A stretch of 42,188 nucleotides of DNA, taken from positions 1 to 42,188 of the forward strand of contig JAITFQ010000064.1 in assembly GCA_031281225.1 (NCBI GenBank), in the 5' to 3' direction. The DNA is from Chitinispirillales bacterium (lineage in GTDB: Bacteria; Fibrobacterota; Chitinivibrionia; Chitinivibrionales; Chitinispirillaceae). Made by a program: the position numbers and the translations under genes. Under the pieces are notes generated by a model, which was not told the origin of the DNA, searched no databases, and saw only the letters and a list, made by a program, of their open reading frames with translations. Below are positions 1-9,590 of the stretch, piece by piece. Position 1 is the stretch's first letter, and every line of letters starts with the position of its first letter.

Positions 1-1629
1 TATGTTTCTCGCGGCGCGGCCGGCGATCTGCACGATGGAGCGCGTGGAGCGCAAGAAACCCTCCTTGTCGGCGTCGAGTATGGCGACAAGGGTTACTTCC
101 GGCAAATCAAGCCCCTCCCGCAAAAGGTTTATACCTATTAGTATATCAAATTCCCCCTTGCGGAGGTCGCGTAAAATATCGGTGCGCTCAAGCGTGTCGA
201 TCTCGGAGTGCAGATAGCGCACGCGGAAAGCGAGGGAGTTCAGGTATTCGGTCAGGTCTTCCGACATCTTTTTTGTGAGCGTGGTGACAAGCGCGCGCTC
301 GCCCCGTTCGGCTACGCCGCGGAGATGGCCGACGAGGTCGTCCACCTGATTGGCGGCGGGGCGGATCTCTATGGGCGGGTCGACTAAGTATGTGGGGCGG
401 ATCACCTGCTCGACGATCAGGCCGCCGCTTTTTTCCATCTCGTAATCGCCGGGGGTCGCGGAAACAAACAGAAACTTGTCCGCCGATTCCTCAAATTCCT
501 GGAATTTGAGCGGGCGGTTGTCGAGCGCGCAGGGGAGGCGGAAGCCGTGGTCGACGAGCGTCTGCTTGCGCGCGCGGTCGCCGTTGTACATCCCCTGAAC
601 TTGCGGGAGGGTCACGTGCGATTCGTCTATTATGGTTAGATAGGGCGGTTTGAAAAAATCTATCAGCGTATAGGGCCGGCTGCCCGCGTCTCTGCCGTCG
701 AAGATGCGCGAGTAGTTTTCTATGCCGTTGACGTAGCCGACCTCGGTTAGCATCTCGATGTCGTAGCGCGTGCGCTGTTCGAGCCGCTGGGCTTCGACGA
801 GCTTGCCCGATTTGCGGAGGAGGCTTAGCTGTTCCTCAAACTCTTCGGTGATCTGCCGGACGGCTTCGTCCATCGTAACGCCGGTAGCCATGTAGTGCTT
901 GGCGGGGAAGATGGTTATGTTTTCGAGTTTTTGTTTTACTTTGCCGTCGACGGGGGTGACGAGGCTGAGCTGGTCGAGTTGTTCCCCAAAAGTTTCTATC
1001 CGCACGGCGTGTTCTTCGTAGGCGGGATGAATCTCTATGACGTCGCCCTTGACCCTGAATGTCCCCCGTTCTAATGAGTAATCGTTGCGCTTGTACTGCA
1101 TGTCGGTCAGCGCCAGCAAGAATTCGCGGCGTGGAAGTTCCTGCCCGACGCAAAGTTTAACCGCCGACCCCGCGTAGGCGTCCGGCGAGCCTATTCCGTA
1201 AATACACGATACGCTGGCGACGATTATCACGTCGCGCCGGGACAAAAGCGAGCTCGTCGCTTTCAGCCGCAGCCTGTCGATATCGTCGTTTATCATCGAC
1301 GTTTTTGAGATGTATGTGTCGGTATTGGGGATGTAGGCTTCGGGTTGGTAATAGTCGTAAAAACTGACAAAATATTCCACCGCGTTTTCCGGGAAAAACT
1401 CCTTGAACTCCTGAAAGAGCTGCGCGGCGAGGGTTTTGTTGTGCGATATGATGAGGGTTGGGAGCTGCGTTCTTTCGATGACGTTCGCCATCGTAAAAGT
1501 TTTCCCCGACCCTGTCACGCCGAGCAGCACCTGGCTTTTGACGCCGCGGGCGATGCCGTCGGTCAATTCGTCAATGGCTTGCGGCTGGTCGCCGGCGGGG
1601 CGGTATGCGCTGTTCAGTTTGAATTTCAT
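1..1629 (-). CDS. uvrB: UvrB, excinuclease ABC subunit B (C-terminus beyond window)
   Basis: UvrB is the DNA-damage-verifying helicase-like subunit of nucleotide excision repair; it takes damaged DNA from UvrA and recruits UvrC. I translated 543 codons from the ATG at 1629 down to the window edge. Walker A GVTGSGKT lies at residues 37-44. The damage-probing beta-hairpin region follows ([12 protein letters not shown], near residue 90), then the DESH box ([13 protein letters not shown]), and the visible part ends in helicase motif VI (QIAGRAARN). The family is about 670 residues, so roughly the last 125 residues, including the UvrC-binding UVR motif, lie outside the window. The start sits 2 bases after the stop of a small membrane-protein gene, so the two are very likely co-transcribed. 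No obvious Shine-Dalgarno sequence precedes it, which suggests translational coupling. Confidence 0.97.
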   Translation of the reverse strand, partial: MKFKLNSAYRPAGDQPQAIDELTDGIARGVKSQVLLGVTGSGKTFTMANVIERTQLPTLIISHNKTLAAQLFQEFKEFFPENAVEYFVSFYDYYQPEAYIPNTDTYISKTSMINDDIDRLRLKATSSLLSRRDVIIVASVSCIYGIGSPDAYAGSAVKLCVGQELPRREFLLALTDMQYKRNDYSLERGTFRVKGDVIEIHPAYEEHAVRIETFGEQLDQLSLVTPVDGKVKQKLENITIFPAKHYMATGVTMDEAVRQITEEFEEQLSLLRKSGKLVEAQRLEQRTRYDIEMLTEVGYVNGIENYSRIFDGRDAGSRPYTLIDFFKPPYLTIIDESHVTLPQVQGMYNGDRARKQTLVDHGFRLPCALDNRPLKFQEFEESADKFLFVSATPGDYEMEKSGGLIVEQVIRPTYLVDPPIEIRPAANQVDDLVGHLRGVAERGERALVTTLTKKMSEDLTEYLNSLAFRVRYLHSEIDTLERTDILRDLRKGEFDILIGINLLREGLDLPEVTLVAILDADKEGFLRSTRSIVQIAGRAARNI

Positions 1630-1631
1630 GG

Positions 1632-1862
1632 TTAGTTATTCACGATCATCCCCAATGAAAACGCCGTCATAAACAGAAACCACGCGTAGAGCAAAAAAGT
1701 GTTCAGGACGTGTTCGATTTTTGAATGCTCCTGCTTACCCTCGGTTTTGGGCCGGCTTGCGCACTTGGCCATTTTGCGCTTAAAATGCTTGTAAACAGAG
1801 CGCACAGTGAAGAAAAATAGCGCCAGCCCTACAATTTTAATGATTATAGCAGATGCGTCCAT
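1632..1862 (-). CDS. Small two-helix membrane protein, unknown function
   Basis: A 76-residue protein that I do not recognise. It has an N-terminal hydrophobic segment (about residues 4-20, rich in Ile, Leu and Phe), a basic middle with many Lys/Arg and one Cys, and a second hydrophobic segment near the C-terminus (about residues 53-73). It is probably a small inner-membrane hairpin protein with a charged loop. A GGGGGG ribosome-binding stretch lies 4 bases before the ATG, which supports the start. It is sandwiched 15 bases after the DUF6941 gene and 2 bases before uvrB, so it reads as the middle gene of a three-gene operon. No link to DNA repair can be drawn from the sequence itself. Confidence 0.7.
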   Translation of the reverse strand: MDASAIIIKIVGLALFFFTVRSVYKHFKRKMAKCASRPKTEGKQEHSKIEHVLNTFLLYAWFLFMTAFSLGMIVNN

Positions 1863-1877
1863 AATACCCCCCTGATT

Positions 1878-2318
1878 TTATAGTAGGCTGTAATCTTCCA
1901 GCGGATTTTGGCCCAGCTCCGGCTCCATGCCGATTCTGACGGCTGTCATTCTCCGGTGCGCTATCTCCATCCCGTTCCAAAGGAGGACGAACTCGTACTC
2001 GCCCTCTTCCGGCAGCGGCAGCCCGTTGATGTTCCCGCCGATCTCCACGACCGCGCGTCTGTTGTCCGAGCGTTTCACCTCCCAGGGCGGCATGGACATG
2101 GAGAACGTGCCCGACTCCTTGCGGAAGATGAGCTGCGCCTGGCTGTCCGCCGCGACGTCTGTCAGGGCGATGTATACCGCGCAGTTGCCGTGCTTGCTGG
2201 GGAAGCCGGCGCTGTTGATGGAACTGAAAGTGCCGGAAAGAATGCTCTTCCCAGTATGGATATCACGATAGTAATAGTCGCAGATTAACATCGCTAAGAC
2301 TATGGGTTTCATGGACAT
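1878..2318 (-). CDS. DUF6941 family protein
   Basis: A 146-residue soluble protein. The N-terminal pattern (AMLICDYYYRD, then TGKSILSGTFSSI and GFPSKHG) and the alternating beta pattern ending in a PEEGEYEFVLLWNG segment match my memory of the DUF6941 family, whose function is unknown. The open frame extends to 2384, but I prefer the ATG at 2318: the family begins close to this point, and an AAGGA sequence lies about 10 bases upstream. The longer frame would add 22 basic residues unlike the family. It is the first gene of an apparent operon with the small membrane protein and uvrB, and is divergent from the M16 peptidase gene, so the 2319-2529 gap should hold both promoters. Confidence 0.75.
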   Translation of the reverse strand: MSMKPIVLAMLICDYYYRDIHTGKSILSGTFSSINSAGFPSKHGNCAVYIALTDVAADSQAQLIFRKESGTFSMSMPPWEVKRSDNRRAVVEIGGNINGLPLPEEGEYEFVLLWNGMEIAHRRMTAVRIGMEPELGQNPLEDYSLL

Positions 2319-2529
2319 AAGCCTGCTTTCCTTAAATTTGAGATAAAGTTGATACATCAATATATGTTTGAGACGGAGATACAACCGCCCAAGACAAATA
2401 TATATGATGCCGCGGTGTGATTCAAAAAATACTGCATTGATGATTAAAATAATTGAGGCGGAGGCGCTGGAAGTTTATTATATTGGAGGGGAGGGGCAAA
2501 TCGTAAACAAAATAAAACAGGCGGATATC

Positions 2530-5496
2530 ATGGCAAACGGCGGTAACGGCAAGGTTCCCACGCAGGGGATAAAAATCGGTGAGGTTATTGGCGGGTTCAG
2601 GCTGGAAACGGTACGGGAAATCCCGGAACTCCGCTCCGCGGCCTATCAGTTTATACACGAAAAAACCAAAGCGCGGCTGATTCATCTATATAATGACGAC
2701 GCCAACAACCTGTTCTCCATCGCTTTCCGCACGCCGGTGAGCGACAGCACGGGCGTGCCGCATATATTAGAACACTCCGTTCTGTGCGGGTCGAAAAAGT
2801 TTCCGTTCAAAGACCCGTTTCAGGAACTGCTCAAAGGATCGCTGCAGACGTTTCTAAACGCGCTGACATACCCCGACAAAACCGTCTACCCCGTATCGTC
2901 GCAGGTGGAAAAGGATTTTTATAATCTCGTAGACGTATACTGCGACGCGGTTTTGAACCCGCTGCTTACGGAGAACACGTTTTATCAGGAGGGATGGCAC
3001 TACGACCTCGAAAACCCCGGTGATCCGATAGAGATAAAGGGGATTGTCTACAATGAGATGAAAGGCGTTTTTTCCGATTTTTCGAGCCATGTCGGGCGCA
3101 CGGTTACCTCAAAACTGTTCCCCGATACGTCGTATTCCCACGAAAGCGGCGGAAATCCCGAGTATATACCGGACCTTACATACGAACAGTTTAAGGATTT
3201 TCACCGGAAATTTTATCATCCGTCAAACTCGTTTATTTTCCTCTACGGCGACCTGCCGTCCGAAAAGACGCTCGATTTTATCGATAAAAAATACCTGAAC
3301 GCGTTTGACCTGCTCCCGATAGACTCCGCCGTCAAGCCGCAGCCTTTGTGGAGCGAGCCGCGGACGGTTTCCGTCAACGCTCCCGCGCCGGAAGAAGAGG
3401 ACGGGAGCGCTTCGATAATCTGCGCGTGGATTTTGGGCGAGAGCGCCGATCCTGTCGCGGTTTTTTCGGGATCGATCCTGTCGCACTACCTGCTGTCAAC
3501 CGAAAGTTCCCCGCTGAAACGCGCGCTTATAGACTCGGGGTTAGGCGAAGATTTGGACGATATGAGCGGGGCGGATTCCGATCTGGCGCAGTGCATCTTT
3601 TCTGTCGGGCTGCGCAAAAGCAGGCCCGAGCACGCGCAGGCCGTCCTCGACCTTATTATCGACACCCTCGCCAAAGAGGCGGAGCGCGGGCTTGACGGTG
3701 AACTGATTGAGGGCGCCGTGCGGCAGGCGGAGTTTCATCTCAGGGAGATTACCGGCGGGTATTTTCCGTATAACCTGCGGTTAGCGGACAGGTGCTACCG
3801 TCCGTGGATAAACGGCGGCGACCCGTTCGCGCTGCTCGCGTTTGAAGAGCCTATATCGTATATCAAGGAAGAGATGAAAAAGGGAGCTTTCTTCGAGAGG
3901 CTTATCAGGGAAAAAATGGTCGATAACAAGCACCGTCTATTATTGGTAGTGACCGCGTCGTCGGAAAAAGGGAAAGAGCTTGAGATACAGAGCGCGAAGC
4001 AGGCGGAGCGGCTCACATCGCGTTTCACGGAAGAGGACAAAAAGCGCTGCTTAGAACTGACAAAAGCGCTAAGAGCCGAACAAAGCGCGCCGATGCCGCC
4101 GGAGGGGCTGGCCTCGATACCGTCGCTGACAAAAAGCGATCTGCCCAAAGAGGGGAAAAGAGTCCCGTTTGAAAAAGGGGAATTAGGCGGCGTGCGGCTA
4201 ATCACGCACCCGATATTCACATCCGGCATTGCGTACCTTGATGTCGGGTTTGATTTTAGCGGCGTACCGGCGGAACTGATTCCATTCATACCGCTCTATC
4301 TCGAACTGTTGACAAGATGCGGGGCTGGCGGCCACTCTTACGAGCAAATGGCGAAAAGAATCTCCCTGTCAACCGGCGGGATCGACGCGGCGGTAGCCTG
4401 CAAGACAAAAATCGGCACGCCGGACGACCTATTCTTTATGGCGTTTGTCCACGGCAAGTCTTTAGAGCCGCGCTTCGGGGAGATGCTCGGCATATTGGAG
4501 GATATGCTTGTAAAACCCGACCTGTCAAACAGGAAGCAGATAAAAGACCTGCTGCTTGAAGAGCGCAACGCGCTGAATTCGTCTGTACTCCACTCCGGCC
4601 ACAGCTTTGCGGCCACAAACGCCTCGGCGCGGCTATCGCGCAGCCGCATGGTTGACAATATGCTCGGCGGGGTGGCGCAACTGCGTTTTCTCGACGCGGT
4701 CGTCAAGCGGGAAGACTATGATTTGGCGGCGGAATCGTGCGCTCGGCTGCATGAATTTTTGATTAACCGCAACGCGTGCGTTCTGTCGCTTACGGCGGGC
4801 AATCCGTCAAAGTTAGTCAGTCAGCTTGAAGCGTTTGCCGGCAAATTGCCTGTTAGGGTCAAAGCAGAAAACATCACGGACGGCGCCTACCTCGCCCTCC
4901 CCGCCAAGCGCAATAAAAATATCGGGATAGAGATAAACTCCGCCGTAAACTTCGCCGCCCGCGCGTGGAAGCTCGCCGGCCTGACCGCCGCCGAAAACGG
5001 CCGCATGTTCCTCCTCTCCCGCAACCTGTCGACGGGCTACCTCTGGGACAAGATCAGGGTCGAGGGCGGGGCCTACGGCGGCTCGTCCGGTATGTCCATA
5101 GCGCACCCCATATTCTCATGCACATCCTACCGCGACCCGAATCTCGAAGAGACGCTCGCGCACTTCACCAAGGGCCTCGAAGAGATTGTTGGGCTGATCG
5201 GCAAAGAGAAGGTCGACCAAAGCATTGTCGGCGCTGTAGGCCGCATCGACCACCCCAAAACCCCGCACGCGCTGGGGTTTGGCGAAACAATGGACATTTT
5301 GGCGGGCTGCACCGCGGCGTACCGTCAGGAACTGCGGGACGCGATACTGAGCGCGACGCCGGAAGACCTGAAGCGCATGGCTGAAAAAGTATTGTCGTCG
5401 GAAGAAACCGCGGTAACAGTTTTGGGTTCGCAGGCGGCGTTTGACAAGGCGGAATCAAATGGGGTGACGTTTGACAGGGAGAAATTGATTCCGTAA
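2530..5496 (+). CDS. M16C insulinase-family zinc metallopeptidase (PreP/Cym1-like)
   Basis: A 988-residue two-half peptidase of the presequence-protease type, which degrades unstructured peptides inside a closed chamber. The inverted zinc motif HILEH is at residues 78-82, followed by the conserved GSKKFPFKDPF and LTYPDKTVYPVSSQ segments. A later acidic residue in the helix around EGWHYDLE and NEMKGVF probably completes the zinc site. The C-terminal half carries the R/Y-type substrate loop (VEGGAYGG). Length agrees with PreP (about 970-1,000). I chose the ATG at 2530 because AGGCGG stands 5 bases before it and family similarity begins at about residue 15 (EVIGGFRLETVREI). The open frame extends to 2368, but that extension is basic and low in similarity. 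No signal peptide is seen, so it is probably cytosolic. It appears to be a single-gene unit. Confidence 0.93.
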   Translation: MANGGNGKVPTQGIKIGEVIGGFRLETVREIPELRSAAYQFIHEKTKARLIHLYNDDANNLFSIAFRTPVSDSTGVPHILEHSVLCGSKKFPFKDPFQELLKGSLQTFLNALTYPDKTVYPVSSQVEKDFYNLVDVYCDAVLNPLLTENTFYQEGWHYDLENPGDPIEIKGIVYNEMKGVFSDFSSHVGRTVTSKLFPDTSYSHESGGNPEYIPDLTYEQFKDFHRKFYHPSNSFIFLYGDLPSEKTLDFIDKKYLNAFDLLPIDSAVKPQPLWSEPRTVSVNAPAPEEEDGSASIICAWILGESADPVAVFSGSILSHYLLSTESSPLKRALIDSGLGEDLDDMSGADSDLAQCIFSVGLRKSRPEHAQAVLDLIIDTLAKEAERGLDGELIEGAVRQAEFHLREITGGYFPYNLRLADRCYRPWINGGDPFALLAFEEPISYIKEEMKKGAFFERLIREKMVDNKHRLLLVVTASSEKGKELEIQSAKQAERLTSRFTEEDKKRCLELTKALRAEQSAPMPPEGLASIPSLTKSDLPKEGKRVPFEKGELGGVRLITHPIFTSGIAYLDVGFDFSGVPAELIPFIPLYLELLTRCGAGGHSYEQMAKRISLSTGGIDAAVACKTKIGTPDDLFFMAFVHGKSLEPRFGEMLGILEDMLVKPDLSNRKQIKDLLLEERNALNSSVLHSGHSFAATNASARLSRSRMVDNMLGGVAQLRFLDAVVKREDYDLAAESCARLHEFLINRNACVLSLTAGNPSKLVSQLEAFAGKLPVRVKAENITDGAYLALPAKRNKNIGIEINSAVNFAARAWKLAGLTAAENGRMFLLSRNLSTGYLWDKIRVEGGAYGGSSGMSIAHPIFSCTSYRDPNLEETLAHFTKGLEEIVGLIGKEKVDQSIVGAVGRIDHPKTPHALGFGETMDILAGCTAAYRQELRDAILSATPEDLKRMAEKVLSSEETAVTVLGSQAAFDKAESNGVTFDREKLIP

Positions 5497-5613
5497 ATGG
5501 TTGGGGATTTTTTTTTTGCTTTCTTCGTTTCCAAATGCTATCTTAATTTTAGTGTGGGGGGTGGGTTTTAATGGAGGTATCCTAATAACCAAATTTAATG
5601 AAGGGGGTTTTAC

Positions 5614-7206
5614 ATGAAAAAGCTGACGGTTTTATGGGCGGCTTTGGTGGTGGTGGTGTGGGCTGGGACGGCTGTGGGTCAGGCGCGTACAATAACCCTT
5701 GATCCGAACTATGCGAATGCTCCGTCAATCCCGGGTATACTGACGGACGTCCACGGGAGTCTGATGATGCCCTTGCCGGTTCCAACAAGAACTCACGCGA
5801 GCGAGGCGGATTCGGTTTGGGCCTTTAACGGATGGTTTACAACGGCGAGCGGCAATCCGGCGGTAATGATATTGCCGGGGGCGGCAGGTACGAAATTTAC
5901 CTCAGATTCTACGATTTACGCGCGGTGGACAAACCAAAGGCGGCCGCGTATGAATGAAATTCCAGCAGCTTTTAAAGAAAATTTTGACTGGTTGAGGTTC
6001 GTCCGCCATGAAACCGCGCTTCCGGGATACAACACAACTGCCGAACGCATTTACTTCAACGCCAACGGTGCTGTAAGACAGCGTAACTCTGTGTTCCACA
6101 TGATTTGGGAGGGCGGCGGTACAGTCAACTGGGCGGTGAGATGGGAGACCGACAGACCTATTACCCTTCAGGAACGCCGGAATATGGCGCGTATGCTTCA
6201 CGAATCAATTAATGTATGGACACGTCCGCTGATTGGTATGCCGGACTGGCCTTTTGGTGAAATCCCCGTGACTATTGTGGGTTGGGCGGTCACTAATGCG
6301 GATGTGATTGTAGACCCGCAACCGAATGAAACTATTTGGGTAAACAACAACCACAACGAACCGCGCGGGCTTATAGACCCAATAGGAGACCGGTTTATGG
6401 CGAGTGGGCCGAATAATCTGTCAAGATTTGTTAATTTCGGAGGCACGGGCAGGGTAAACACAAACTACACTTATCCGGCTTCCGCGGGAGGCCACCACGC
6501 TCGGTTTGATATGTATCAATGGGTTACTAGAGGGTTCGGCGGGGCAGTTGGCGGCGATTGGGGTAATCGTGCGAGCGATACTCGTGTTATAGGATACGGA
6601 TCGGGAGTGAATGCCAATGGAGTGAACACTCTCGGCGGCGTTCAAACCCACGAAGTCGGCCACAGTTTCGGTTTGTATGACCTTTACGGCACGGCTCTCA
6701 GAAAACCGCCTAGAACCACCGTTGCGTCTCCTGGTGGGGAAAGAGATTTTGGGCGAGGTGATTTACGAACTGTCATGGACGGTACGTATAATGGCCCCCT
6801 TAACGATTATGACGTATGGCAGATCCGATACTACTGGGATTGGGTCTATAGCGGAACAGTGGCGGCCAATCAGGCGCAAAGGCTCTTTGCCCGCGTGACA
6901 CCGGCTGCTAATCCGCCAGCGCCGACAACAGACGTAATTGCGTCTACGGTAGCGCACACAACAGCCCGGGCGTCGCAATTCAGGTTCAACAACCGTGGAA
7001 CGCTGACATACAACTTGGGCGACGCGCAAACGGCAAACCTGAAAATTTACGACAGCCGCGGAAGATTGGTACAAACCATGCAGCTATGTGGAACTCAAAC
7101 AACGGTAAATACAAACCTTAACGTCGCCAACCAAATGCTGATTTGGAAAATAGAAACGGCGGGCAGGGTTATAGGGCAAGGCAGAACGCAGTTTGTGTCG
7201 AGGTGA
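5614..7206 (+). CDS. Secreted metzincin-like metalloprotease with T9SS-type tail
   Basis: A 530-residue secreted protein. Residues 1-23 form a signal peptide (MKK, a hydrophobic core, then VGQA). Residues about 40-108 look like a Listeria-Bacteroides/InlB-B type repeat (FNGWFTTASG...STIYARW). The catalytic region carries HEVGHSFGLYD at residues 346-356, the HExxHxxGxxD zinc site of metzincins with Asp as third ligand, and VMDG at about 387-390 can be the Met-turn. The last 80 residues (LKIYDSRGRLVQTM ... IGQGRTQFVSR) resemble a Por/T9SS sorting domain, so the protein is probably exported and surface-attached or released. GGGGG lies 6 bases before the start. The closest named family is not certain; the substrate is unknown. 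A DNA hairpin and a truncated ATPase gene follow. Confidence 0.8.
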   Translation: MKKLTVLWAALVVVVWAGTAVGQARTITLDPNYANAPSIPGILTDVHGSLMMPLPVPTRTHASEADSVWAFNGWFTTASGNPAVMILPGAAGTKFTSDSTIYARWTNQRRPRMNEIPAAFKENFDWLRFVRHETALPGYNTTAERIYFNANGAVRQRNSVFHMIWEGGGTVNWAVRWETDRPITLQERRNMARMLHESINVWTRPLIGMPDWPFGEIPVTIVGWAVTNADVIVDPQPNETIWVNNNHNEPRGLIDPIGDRFMASGPNNLSRFVNFGGTGRVNTNYTYPASAGGHHARFDMYQWVTRGFGGAVGGDWGNRASDTRVIGYGSGVNANGVNTLGGVQTHEVGHSFGLYDLYGTALRKPPRTTVASPGGERDFGRGDLRTVMDGTYNGPLNDYDVWQIRYYWDWVYSGTVAANQAQRLFARVTPAANPPAPTTDVIASTVAHTTARASQFRFNNRGTLTYNLGDAQTANLKIYDSRGRLVQTMQLCGTQTTVNTNLNVANQMLIWKIETAGRVIGQGRTQFVSR

Positions 7207-7231
7207 CCGGTATAATTCGGTACGTGTACGC

Positions 7232-7257
7232 ACCCGCGCCCCATTTGGGGTGCGGGT
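7232..7257 (+). terminator. Strong G/C hairpin after the protease gene
   Basis: A 26-base inverted repeat starts 26 bases after the protease stop. ACCCGCGCCCC pairs with GGGGTGCGGGT (one G-T wobble) around a 4-base loop. No T-run follows, so it may act as a weak terminator, an RNA 3' stabiliser or a processing site. The ribosome-binding site of the truncated ATPase begins 5 bases later. Confidence 0.5.
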
Positions 7258-7274
7258 ACTTAGGAGGATTCCAA

Positions 7275-7505
7275 ATGAAACAGTTACCGACAGGTTTGCA
7301 GGAATTTGAGTACATCCGCAAGGCGGGTGCGTTATATGTTGATAAGACGGATATGATTTACAATATCGTATCTAATCCTAGAAAGCAATATTTTGTCTCC
7401 CGCCCGCGGCGTTTTGGCAAGACACTCCTGTGCTGGACGCTCAACGCGCTGTTTAGCGGGGCATTAAAAAAGGGCGGGGAGCGGCCCCGCCGTGTGTTTT
7501 GGTAA
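7275..7505 (+). pseudogene. Truncated AAA-ATPase-like (PF09820-type) gene, N-terminal fragment
   Basis: An AGGAGG sequence 7 bases upstream and the opening (LPTGLQEFEYIRKAGALYVDKT) are those of a normal member of the AAA-ATPase-like/DUF1703 family. The P-loop-like RPRRFGKT follows, as in the intact gene at 27940-29643. Homology stops after about 62 codons (NALFSG); the frame then runs through a terminator hairpin for some 14 unrelated codons and stops. Intact relatives are 500-570 residues, so the rest of the ATPase and the whole PD-(D/E)XK nuclease part are missing. The break falls exactly where the hisG terminator begins, which points to deletion or recombination at that hairpin. A 76-residue peptide could still be made but is not expected to work. 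Confidence 0.85.
7465..7491 (-). terminator. Intrinsic terminator of the etfBA-hisG operon
   Basis: On the minus strand, 22 bases after the hisG stop, GGCGGGG pairs with CCCCGCC around a 5-base loop (7473-7491), followed by C and six T. This is a textbook rho-independent terminator. On the plus strand the truncated ATPase frame reads straight through it. Confidence 0.85.
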
Positions 7506-7513
7506 TCTAAAAC

Positions 7514-8383
7514 CTACGCGATAATCTTGCTGACCGGGTATTCGATAATCCCCGACGCCCCCGCGCGCTTCAATAGCGGGATTACGTGCTTGGTCTGCTT
7601 TTGCGGCAAAATGGTCTCGACCGCGCACCAGCCGCTCTCCCACAGCTTGGAAACGGTGGGGTTGTGCAGCGCTGGCAAAACCTTTATCACCTCTTCTAAA
7701 TTATTCTCCTCCACGTTGCACTTTAGCCCAACGTAATTTTCAGCATCAAGCGTCCCGATCAAAAGCATCGCCAGATTTTCCAGCTTCCCGCGCTTCTCGC
7801 CGTCGGCCCAAGCATTTTTGTTGGCGACGATTACCGTACAGGTTTCCATCAGCGTGTCAATAATACGGAGACGGTTCGCCCTGAGCGACGAGCCCGTTTC
7901 CGTGATGTCGACGATGGCGTCGGCGAGGCGAGGCGGCTTTACTTCCGTCGCGCCCCAGGAAAATTCCACGTCGACGCTTACCCCTTTCGACGCGAAAAAA
8001 CGGTTCGTCGTCCCCACGAGCTCCGTGGCTATCCGCTTGCCGGCGAGGTCTTCCGCCCTGTTGAACGGGCTGTCCTCGGGGACGGCCAAAACCCAGCGGC
8101 ATTTTTGGCGGGATACCTTGCTGTAGCGCAGTTCCGCCACCTCGACGATGTCGGCTTCGTTCTCCGCGACCCAGTCCTGGCCGGTTATCCCGGCGTCGAT
8201 TATCCCCTGCGCCACGTAGCGCGGGATCTCCTGCGGGCGCATGACGATCAGGTCAAGTTCGGGGTCGTCGCAGGCGGGGTAGTAGGAGCGCTCGCCGCGC
8301 TTGATCTGTATCCCGGCCTTGCCGAAGAGGGCGATGGTGGATTCTTCGAGGCTGCCTTTGGGTATGCCTAATGATAATTTCAT
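7514..8383 (-). CDS. hisG: ATP phosphoribosyltransferase HisG (long form)
   Basis: HisG condenses ATP with phosphoribosyl pyrophosphate, the first step of histidine synthesis. The 289-residue protein starts [12 protein letters not shown] and has the PRPP-binding signature region ([19 protein letters not shown]). A C-terminal regulatory domain of about 75 residues ([20 protein letters not shown] ... [10 protein letters not shown]) identifies the long, histidine-inhibited form that works without HisZ. The start codon overlaps the etfA stop (ATGA), so it is the last gene of an etfB-etfA-hisG transcript and is likely translationally coupled. No other his genes are present here. Pairing with an electron-transfer flavoprotein is unusual; see findings. 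Confidence 0.97.
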   Translation of the reverse strand: MKLSLGIPKGSLEESTIALFGKAGIQIKRGERSYYPACDDPELDLIVMRPQEIPRYVAQGIIDAGITGQDWVAENEADIVEVAELRYSKVSRQKCRWVLAVPEDSPFNRAEDLAGKRIATELVGTTNRFFASKGVSVDVEFSWGATEVKPPRLADAIVDITETGSSLRANRLRIIDTLMETCTVIVANKNAWADGEKRGKLENLAMLLIGTLDAENYVGLKCNVEENNLEEVIKVLPALHNPTVSKLWESGWCAVETILPQKQTKHVIPLLKRAGASGIIEYPVSKIIA

Positions 8384-9576
8384 TTGTTTCGTTCCTTAAA
8401 CGCTTTTGTTAATTCGGGTAATATCTGCAACGCGTCGCCGACTAAGCCAAGATTTGCTATTTGGAAGATGTCGGCGGCGGGGTCTTTGTTTATGGCTATT
8501 ATGAAATCGGATGATTGCATACCGGCCATGTGCTGGACGGAGCCGGATATTCCGCAGGCGATGTAGAGCTTGGGGCAGACGGTTTTTCCGGTTTGGCCTA
8601 CCTGGTGGCTGTAGGGTATCCAGCCGTTGTCTACTGCGGCGCGGCTTGCGCCTACGGCGCCGCCTAAGGCGAGCGCGAGGTCGCGTATCAGTTCAAAGTT
8701 TTCCGCCTTGCCCATTCCGCGGCCGCCGGAAACGATGATGTCGGCTTCGGCTATGTTTACGGTAGACTCAATTTCCTTAACAAAATCAAGGATTTTCGTC
8801 CGCTCAACTATTTTTGATGCGTCAACTTTTTTGATCTCTACCTCGCCTGTGCGGCTGTCGTCCCGCGTTGCCGCTTTCATCACCTTGTGGCGGACGGTGG
8901 CGATTTGCGGGCGGTGGTGCGGGGCAATGATCGTGGCCATGAGGTTGCCGCCAAACGCCGGGCGCGTGCCGAGGAGCAGTTTGCGCTCCTTGTCGATATC
9001 GAGGCCGGTGCAGTCGGCGGTCAGCCCGCCCCATACCCGCGCGGCGACCTTGGGGATAAACGACCGGCCGACGGCGGTCGCGCCGGCGAGCAGGATAGCG
9101 GGCTTGTCGCTGTTCACAAACTCGCACACGAGCGCGCAGTACGTGTCGTCCCTGAACTTGACGAGTTCCGGCGAATCGCAGTACACAACCTTGTCGGCCC
9201 CGTACTTGACGAGGTCATTTGCGGCGTCGCCCATATTCGAGCCGAGCAGCACCGCGACGAGTTTTTCACCGAGCTGGTCGGCAAGTTTGCGCCCCTCGCC
9301 GAGCATTTCGTAGGACACGCCGGCGATTTTGCCTTCGTGCTGTTCGATGAAGACCGCGACGTTTTTGTAGTCGTTTACGTCAATCTTCGAGCTTGTGTCC
9401 TTGGTGATGGTGATGGCCTGAAATTTCTTGCACGCCTCTATGCAGGCGGCGCACAGGTTGCATTTCGCGGTGTCGATCACCGCTTTTTTATCCGCCATCG
9501 TTATGGCATCCATCGCGCAGGCTTTTACGCAGAGGGTGCAGCCGACGCATTTTTCTAAATTTACCTTGATTCCCAT
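8380..9576 (-). CDS. etfA: Electron transfer flavoprotein alpha subunit with N-terminal 2[4Fe-4S] domain
   Basis: A 398-residue EtfA. Residues 1-60 form a two-cluster ferredoxin domain with Cys10, 13, 16, 20 and Cys39, 42, 45, 49. The standard alpha domain follows, and the FAD-binding C-terminal region runs from about residue 280 ([50 protein letters not shown]). EtfA proteins with such a ferredoxin extension occur in electron-bifurcating or confurcating EtfAB systems of anaerobes, such as the caffeyl-CoA reductase complex. The sequence supports an anaerobic role; which dehydrogenase is the partner cannot be seen here because none is encoded nearby. The gene lies 14 bases after etfB and overlaps hisG. 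Confidence 0.95.
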   Translation of the reverse strand: MGIKVNLEKCVGCTLCVKACAMDAITMADKKAVIDTAKCNLCAACIEACKKFQAITITKDTSSKIDVNDYKNVAVFIEQHEGKIAGVSYEMLGEGRKLADQLGEKLVAVLLGSNMGDAANDLVKYGADKVVYCDSPELVKFRDDTYCALVCEFVNSDKPAILLAGATAVGRSFIPKVAARVWGGLTADCTGLDIDKERKLLLGTRPAFGGNLMATIIAPHHRPQIATVRHKVMKAATRDDSRTGEVEIKKVDASKIVERTKILDFVKEIESTVNIAEADIIVSGGRGMGKAENFELIRDLALALGGAVGASRAAVDNGWIPYSHQVGQTGKTVCPKLYIACGISGSVQHMAGMQSSDFIIAINKDPAADIFQIANLGLVGDALQILPELTKAFKERNK

Positions 9577-9590
9577 TATGTATAATCCTC

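Noticed and set aside
2368-2529. Upstream extension of the M16 peptidase frame
   Set aside because: No ribosome site at these starts, composition unlike the family, and it would overlap the divergent promoter region of the DUF6941 gene.
8627-9313. A 228-codon frame opposite etfA, and a similar one at 8887-9558
   Set aside because: They are complements of a clearly recognised etfA gene, Arg/Ser- or Val/Ala-rich, with no family likeness.
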